A stretch of 9,238 nucleotides of DNA from CAYGUK01 sp964352985 (lineage in GTDB: Bacteria > Pseudomonadota > Gammaproteobacteria > JAHCLG01), in contig CAYGUK010000136.1 in NCBI GenBank assembly GCA_964352985.1, positions 1-9,238 of the forward strand, in the 5' to 3' direction. The position numbers were made by a program, and so were the translations under genes. Below the pieces are notes generated by a model. It ran no database searches. It worked only from the letters and a program-made list of their open reading frames with translations, and was not told the origin of the DNA. Shown one piece after another: positions 6,830 to 9,238 of this stretch (its first letter is position 1; each line of letters opens with the position of its first letter).

Positions 6830-8122
6830 ATGGATAAATTACTTATTCGTGGTGGTAAACCATTACATGGTGAAATTAAAATTTCAGGTGCAAAAAATGC
6901 CGCACTTCCAATCTTAGCCGCCACCTTACTTGCTTCTGAACCCGTGACTATATCAAATGTTCCTCATCTGCGTGATGTGACCACGATGATGGAATTATTA
7001 GGTAGTATGGGCGTGCAATTAATGGTAGATGAATCAATGAATGTGACCGTTGATCCCAATTTAATTTCTCGATTTCAAGCACCGTATGAACTAGTGAAAA
7101 CAATGCGCGCTTCTATTTTAGTATTAGGTCCATTACTTACCCGTTTTGGTAAAGCAGAAGTCTCTATGCCTGGTGGTTGTGCCATTGGTACGCGTCCTGT
7201 TGATTTACACATTAAAGGCTTAAGAGCGATGGGCGCTAATATTAACATGAAAAATGGTTATATTTATGCGGAAGTCAAAGAGCGTTTACATGGCGCTCAT
7301 TTAGTTTTTGATACAGTGACTGTTACCGGTACTGAAAATTTAATGATGGCTGCTGCCCTTGCTAAAGGAACCACCGTATTAAAAAATGCAGCGCGTGAAC
7401 CTGAGGTTGCTGATTTAGCACAATGCTTAAATGAGTTAGGTGCAAATATTAAAGGTGCAGGAACAGGGACAATAATTATTGAAGGCGTTGATAAACTTCA
7501 TGGTGGCCAATATCATATTCTTCCCGATAGAATTGAAGCGGGCACCTATTTAATTGCAGGTGCAATTACGCAGGGAAAAATAAAACTTAAAAATGTGAGT
7601 GCGACGGTTCTTGAATCAATCTTATTAAAGTTAGAAGAATCAGGCGCGTCAATTAATACAGGCACTGATTATATCGAACTCGATATGTCAAACAAACGGC
7701 CTAAAAATGTTAATATCAACACAGCGCCGTATCCTGCTTTTCCAACTGATATGCAAGCGCAAATGATGGCACTCAATATTATCGGTGAAGGAAGTGGGAC
7801 GATAACAGAAAATGTTTTTGAAAATCGTTTCATGCATGTGCAAGAAATGCAACGCATGGGTGCGGATATTACTTTAAATGGCAATACCGCATTTTGTCGA
7901 GGCGTCGAAAAATTAACGGGCGCTCCAGTGATGGCAACTGATCTTAGAGCCTCTGCTAGTTTAGTTTTAGCCGGACTTGTTGCGACAGGCGAAACGATTG
8001 TCGATAGAATTTATCATATCGATCGCGGTTATGAATGTATTGAAGAGAAATTCAGAATGTTAGGTGCCGATATTCGACGGGTCAACACATTTAATGATTA
8101 TCAACAAAGTGTGAATTCCTAG
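6830..8122 (+). CDS. murA: MurA, UDP-GlcNAc enolpyruvyl transferase
   Basis: MurA transfers enolpyruvate from PEP to UDP-N-acetylglucosamine, the first committed step of peptidoglycan synthesis, in the cytoplasm. The 430 residues cover the full two-domain EPSP-synthase-like fold (E. coli 419). K22 and N23 of GAKNAALP, R93 in KTMRAS, C117 in PGGCAIGTRPVD, D307 in YPAFPTDMQAQ and the late Arg of LRASASLVLAG all match E. coli active-site positions, with the early ones shifted by two. C117 is the fosfomycin target cysteine, so the enzyme should be of the fosfomycin-sensitive type. The start has AAGGGGGGAGAG just upstream, one of the strongest ribosome sites in the window. About ten extra residues (NTFNDYQQSVNS) form a tail with no known role. 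It is the last gene of the operon, 32 bases after ibaG. Confidence 0.98.
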   Translation: MDKLLIRGGKPLHGEIKISGAKNAALPILAATLLASEPVTISNVPHLRDVTTMMELLGSMGVQLMVDESMNVTVDPNLISRFQAPYELVKTMRASILVLGPLLTRFGKAEVSMPGGCAIGTRPVDLHIKGLRAMGANINMKNGYIYAEVKERLHGAHLVFDTVTVTGTENLMMAAALAKGTTVLKNAAREPEVADLAQCLNELGANIKGAGTGTIIIEGVDKLHGGQYHILPDRIEAGTYLIAGAITQGKIKLKNVSATVLESILLKLEESGASINTGTDYIELDMSNKRPKNVNINTAPYPAFPTDMQAQMMALNIIGEGSGTITENVFENRFMHVQEMQRMGADITLNGNTAFCRGVEKLTGAPVMATDLRASASLVLAGLVATGETIVDRIYHIDRGYECIEEKFRMLGADIRRVNTFNDYQQSVNS

Positions 8123-8212
8123 ATAATTTTTTTACATTATTAGTTAATTTAATAAATAGCATATTTATAATTACTATCTATATTAATTAAATAAACATGG
8201 GGTATTATTTTC

Positions 8213-8247
8213 ACAGTATTATTTGATAAGATAATGCTGTTTTTTTT
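8213..8247 (+). terminator. Intrinsic terminator after murA
   Basis: ACAGTATTAT (8213-8222) pairs with ATAATGCTGT (8231-8240) as a 10-bp stem with one G-U pair and an 8-base loop. It runs directly into eight T residues (8240-8247). This is the classic Rho-independent layout, although the stem is AT-rich. It lies 90 bases after the murA stop and ends the mla-murA operon. There is no A-tract on the other side, so it acts in the plus direction only. Confidence 0.8.
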
Positions 8248-8252
8248 ATGAA
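8223..8252 (+). promoter_or_regulatory. Weak candidate promoter for the small basic gene
   Basis: TTGATA at 8223-8228 (5 of 6 to the -35 consensus) lies in the loop of the murA terminator. TATGAA at 8247-8252 (4 of 6 to the -10) follows after 18 bases, giving a start near 8259 and a leader of about 43 bases. Other AT-rich hexamers just downstream (around 8264-8274) could serve as the -10 instead. The case is weak: such matches are common in DNA of this composition, but the gene after a terminator needs some promoter here. Confidence 0.25.
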
Positions 8253-8301
8253 GAAAAATAGATTATTATTATAAACTTTTAATAAATATTAAGGATAAGA
8301 A

Positions 8302-8538
8302 ATGGCTAGTAATGTAGATAATTTAAAAGAAAGATTACGAAAAAAAATTGATGGATTGGCAAAACAGCGTAAGGGTGATCAAGAGCAGGATGTGGAGAAT
8401 AACAAAGCCAGGTTTGCTGATAAACAACAAATGTGGAAAGCACAACGACAAGCATCAGAGAGAAGTTATCACAATAATAAGGTTAAAAATAAAGAAGAAC
8501 ATCAAATTGGTTATCAACGTAAGCAAAGACATCGTTGA
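8302..8538 (+). CDS. Small basic, glutamine-rich protein of unknown function
   Basis: I do not recognise this 78-residue protein. It has 12 Lys and 9 Arg against 5 Asp and 6 Glu, plus 10 Gln, so more than half of the residues are charged or glutamine, the net charge is about +10, and there is no cysteine. There is no signal peptide or membrane segment. Residues 7-24 and 35-56 look like amphipathic or single alpha-helix/coiled-coil stretches, and the C-terminus (QRKQRHR) is very basic. Nucleic-acid or RNA binding would fit the charge but is only inference. AAGGA at 8291-8295, 6 bases before the ATG, supports this frame over the overlapping frame from 8348. It stands alone, after the murA terminator and before the inverted repeat at 8554-8620. 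It could also be a non-functional open frame. Confidence 0.65.
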   Translation: MASNVDNLKERLRKKIDGLAKQRKGDQEQDVENNKARFADKQQMWKAQRQASERSYHNNKVKNKEEHQIGYQRKQRHR

Positions 8539-8540
8539 CA
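8535..8540 (+). promoter_or_regulatory. Candidate -35 box upstream of the GH64-like gene
   Basis: An exact TTGACA overlaps the stop codon of the small basic gene. The best -10 downstream is TATCAA at 8560-8565, at a long spacing of 19 bases and only 4 of 6 to consensus; it lies in the left arm of the inverted repeat. If used, transcription would start near 8572 and the repeat would straddle the start point. The evidence is suggestive only. Confidence 0.3.
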
Positions 8541-8553
8541 AATTAAAATAGTA

Positions 8554-8620
8554 TAAACCTATCAATTAGTCTATTTAGAGAGAGGGAAAATTTTACTCAA
8601 CGTCTAGTATGATAGGTTTA
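8554..8620. repeat. Perfect 11-bp inverted repeat with 45-base spacer
   Basis: TAAACCTATCA (8554-8564) is exactly complementary to TGATAGGTTTA (8610-8620). Pairing can continue inward for five more base pairs (8565-8569 with 8604-8608, including one G-U) if A8609 bulges, giving a stem of about 16 bp and a loop of about 34 bases. No T-tract follows directly; the nearest T-rich stretch begins about 15 bases later, so it is not a standard terminator. It may be a leader structure, a pair of operator half-sites or the ends of a tiny mobile element. No flanking direct repeat is obvious. Confidence 0.7.
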
Positions 8621-8661
8621 GCAATAAAATAAAATTTTTATTTATTCTAAGAGACCTCGTA

Positions 8662-9238
8662 ATGCAAATTATTTTTAAAATACCTCTAATTACATTAGCG
8701 CTCATGTCCCCGATTTTTGCATCCAATTACTTGCCTATCACTATTATCAATAATACAAATATTGCACCGGCAAGTGATATCTATTTATTTATAAAAGCAC
8801 AAAAAAATAATCAAGCTTGCGTTATGTCTTTTTCGACGAACAATAATGGCCAATGCCATATTGTTTCAAGTCAGGATTTATTATCGTCTTATGATTATCC
8901 ATTAAGTCAATTCAGTGCAGGCGTGAATCAGCAAGGTCAAAAAATATATACAATAAATATTCCACCTGTCGATGCTGGACGTCTTTATTTTTCTGTCGGT
9001 AAAAAAATGGATTTTTATGTCGATAATTCTGATCCATCACATTTAACCATTCCAGATCCTGATGGATTTCAAACCCGTGATTTAAACTATTATACGCTGT
9101 TTGATAAAATCGAATTTACCTATAATCAAGCAGGAAGTTGGATAAATCCAACGGCAGTTGATTTTTTTTCAATTCCAATTCTGATCAGAGAGCCAGGTGC
9201 AACGGGTAGTTATACTTCAGCAGGGAATAATCTTTCTC
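8662..9238 (+). CDS. Secreted GH64/thaumatin-like beta-1,3-glucanase-type protein, 3' end cut
   Basis: The frame opens at ATG 8662 and runs to the window edge without a stop, giving the first 192 residues. Residues 1-20 form a signal peptide with a likely cut after IFA, so the protein is exported. The mature N-terminus (NYLPITIINNT at 22-32, DIYLFIKA after that) resembles the start of the GH64 beta-barrel. GRLYFSVGKKMDFYV at 106-120, YTLFDKIEFTY at 144-154, and WINPTAVDFFSIPI at 160-173 follow the GH64 pattern. E151 and D167 are 16 residues apart, the spacing I recall for the catalytic Glu and Asp of the Streptomyces laminaripentaose-producing enzyme. Such enzymes cut beta-1,3-glucan. C53 and C65 could form a disulfide. 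The ribosome site is poor (AAGAGA, 8649-8654). The domain call is by pattern recognition without a search, and activity is unproven. Confidence 0.75.
   Translation, partial: MQIIFKIPLITLALMSPIFASNYLPITIINNTNIAPASDIYLFIKAQKNNQACVMSFSTNNNGQCHIVSSQDLLSSYDYPLSQFSAGVNQQGQKIYTINIPPVDAGRLYFSVGKKMDFYVDNSDPSHLTIPDPDGFQTRDLNYYTLFDKIEFTYNQAGSWINPTAVDFFSIPILIREPGATGSYTSAGNNLS

Noticed and set aside
8133..8142. T-run soon after the murA stop as a terminator
   Set aside because: No stable hairpin precedes it. The hairpin plus T-tract at 8213-8247 is much better.
8348..8551. 67-codon frame overlapping the small basic gene in another phase
   Set aside because: It has no ribosome site of its own. The frame from 8302 has AAGGA at good spacing and a coherent composition.
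8621..8650. AT-rich near-palindrome (AATAAAATAAAATTTTTATTTATT) as terminator or operator
   Set aside because: Only A and T, with imperfect arms; expected by chance in DNA of this composition.
1..9238. CRISPR array, tRNA/rRNA, IS element, toxin-antitoxin or phage-defence genes
   Set aside because: No regularly spaced repeats, no cloverleaf-like stretch, no transposase motifs and no paired small toxin-antitoxin frames were seen on either strand.

Overview
This AT-rich window looks chromosomal, from a Gram-negative gammaproteobacterium. Two conserved outer-membrane biogenesis clusters sit back to back, in the same divergent layout that Escherichia coli has around kdsD and mlaF. The low GC, dense gene packing and absence of yrbG between the clusters would fit a Legionellales-like or other host-associated lineage. 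That placement is inference, because no rRNA or lineage-specific marker is visible.

Left half, minus strand (158-3421): kdsD, kdsC, lptC, lptA and lptB form one tightly overlapping operon. KdsD and KdsC are two enzymes of the Kdo branch of LPS synthesis. LptC, LptA and LptB belong to the machine that extracts finished LPS from the inner membrane and carries it across the periplasm. No rpoN reading frame follows lptB, at least within the 157 bases before the window edge.

Middle (3422-3578): a roughly 157-base divergent intergenic region, presumed to hold promoters for both operons.

Right half, plus strand (3579-8122): mlaF, mlaE, mlaD, mlaC, mlaB, an ibaG-type bolA gene and murA. Mla moves phospholipids between the outer and inner membranes and so keeps the LPS leaflet free of them. 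IbaG is a BolA-type Fe-S/stress protein. MurA makes the first committed peptidoglycan precursor from UDP-GlcNAc, which is also the starting sugar nucleotide of lipid A. Together the two operons cover LPS sugar supply, LPS export, outer-membrane lipid asymmetry and wall precursor synthesis. A clear intrinsic terminator at 8213-8247 closes the operon.

Right edge (8248-9238): an AT-rich, accessory-looking segment. It holds a small, very basic, glutamine-rich orphan gene (8302-8538), an intergenic perfect 11-bp inverted repeat (8554-8620), and the 5' part of a gene for a secreted GH64/thaumatin-like beta-1,3-glucanase-type protein that runs off the window (from 8662).

The first 8.1 kb is well-known biology, and I found no convincing sign of a new defence or mobile system. 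What novelty there is lies in the last 1.1 kb.
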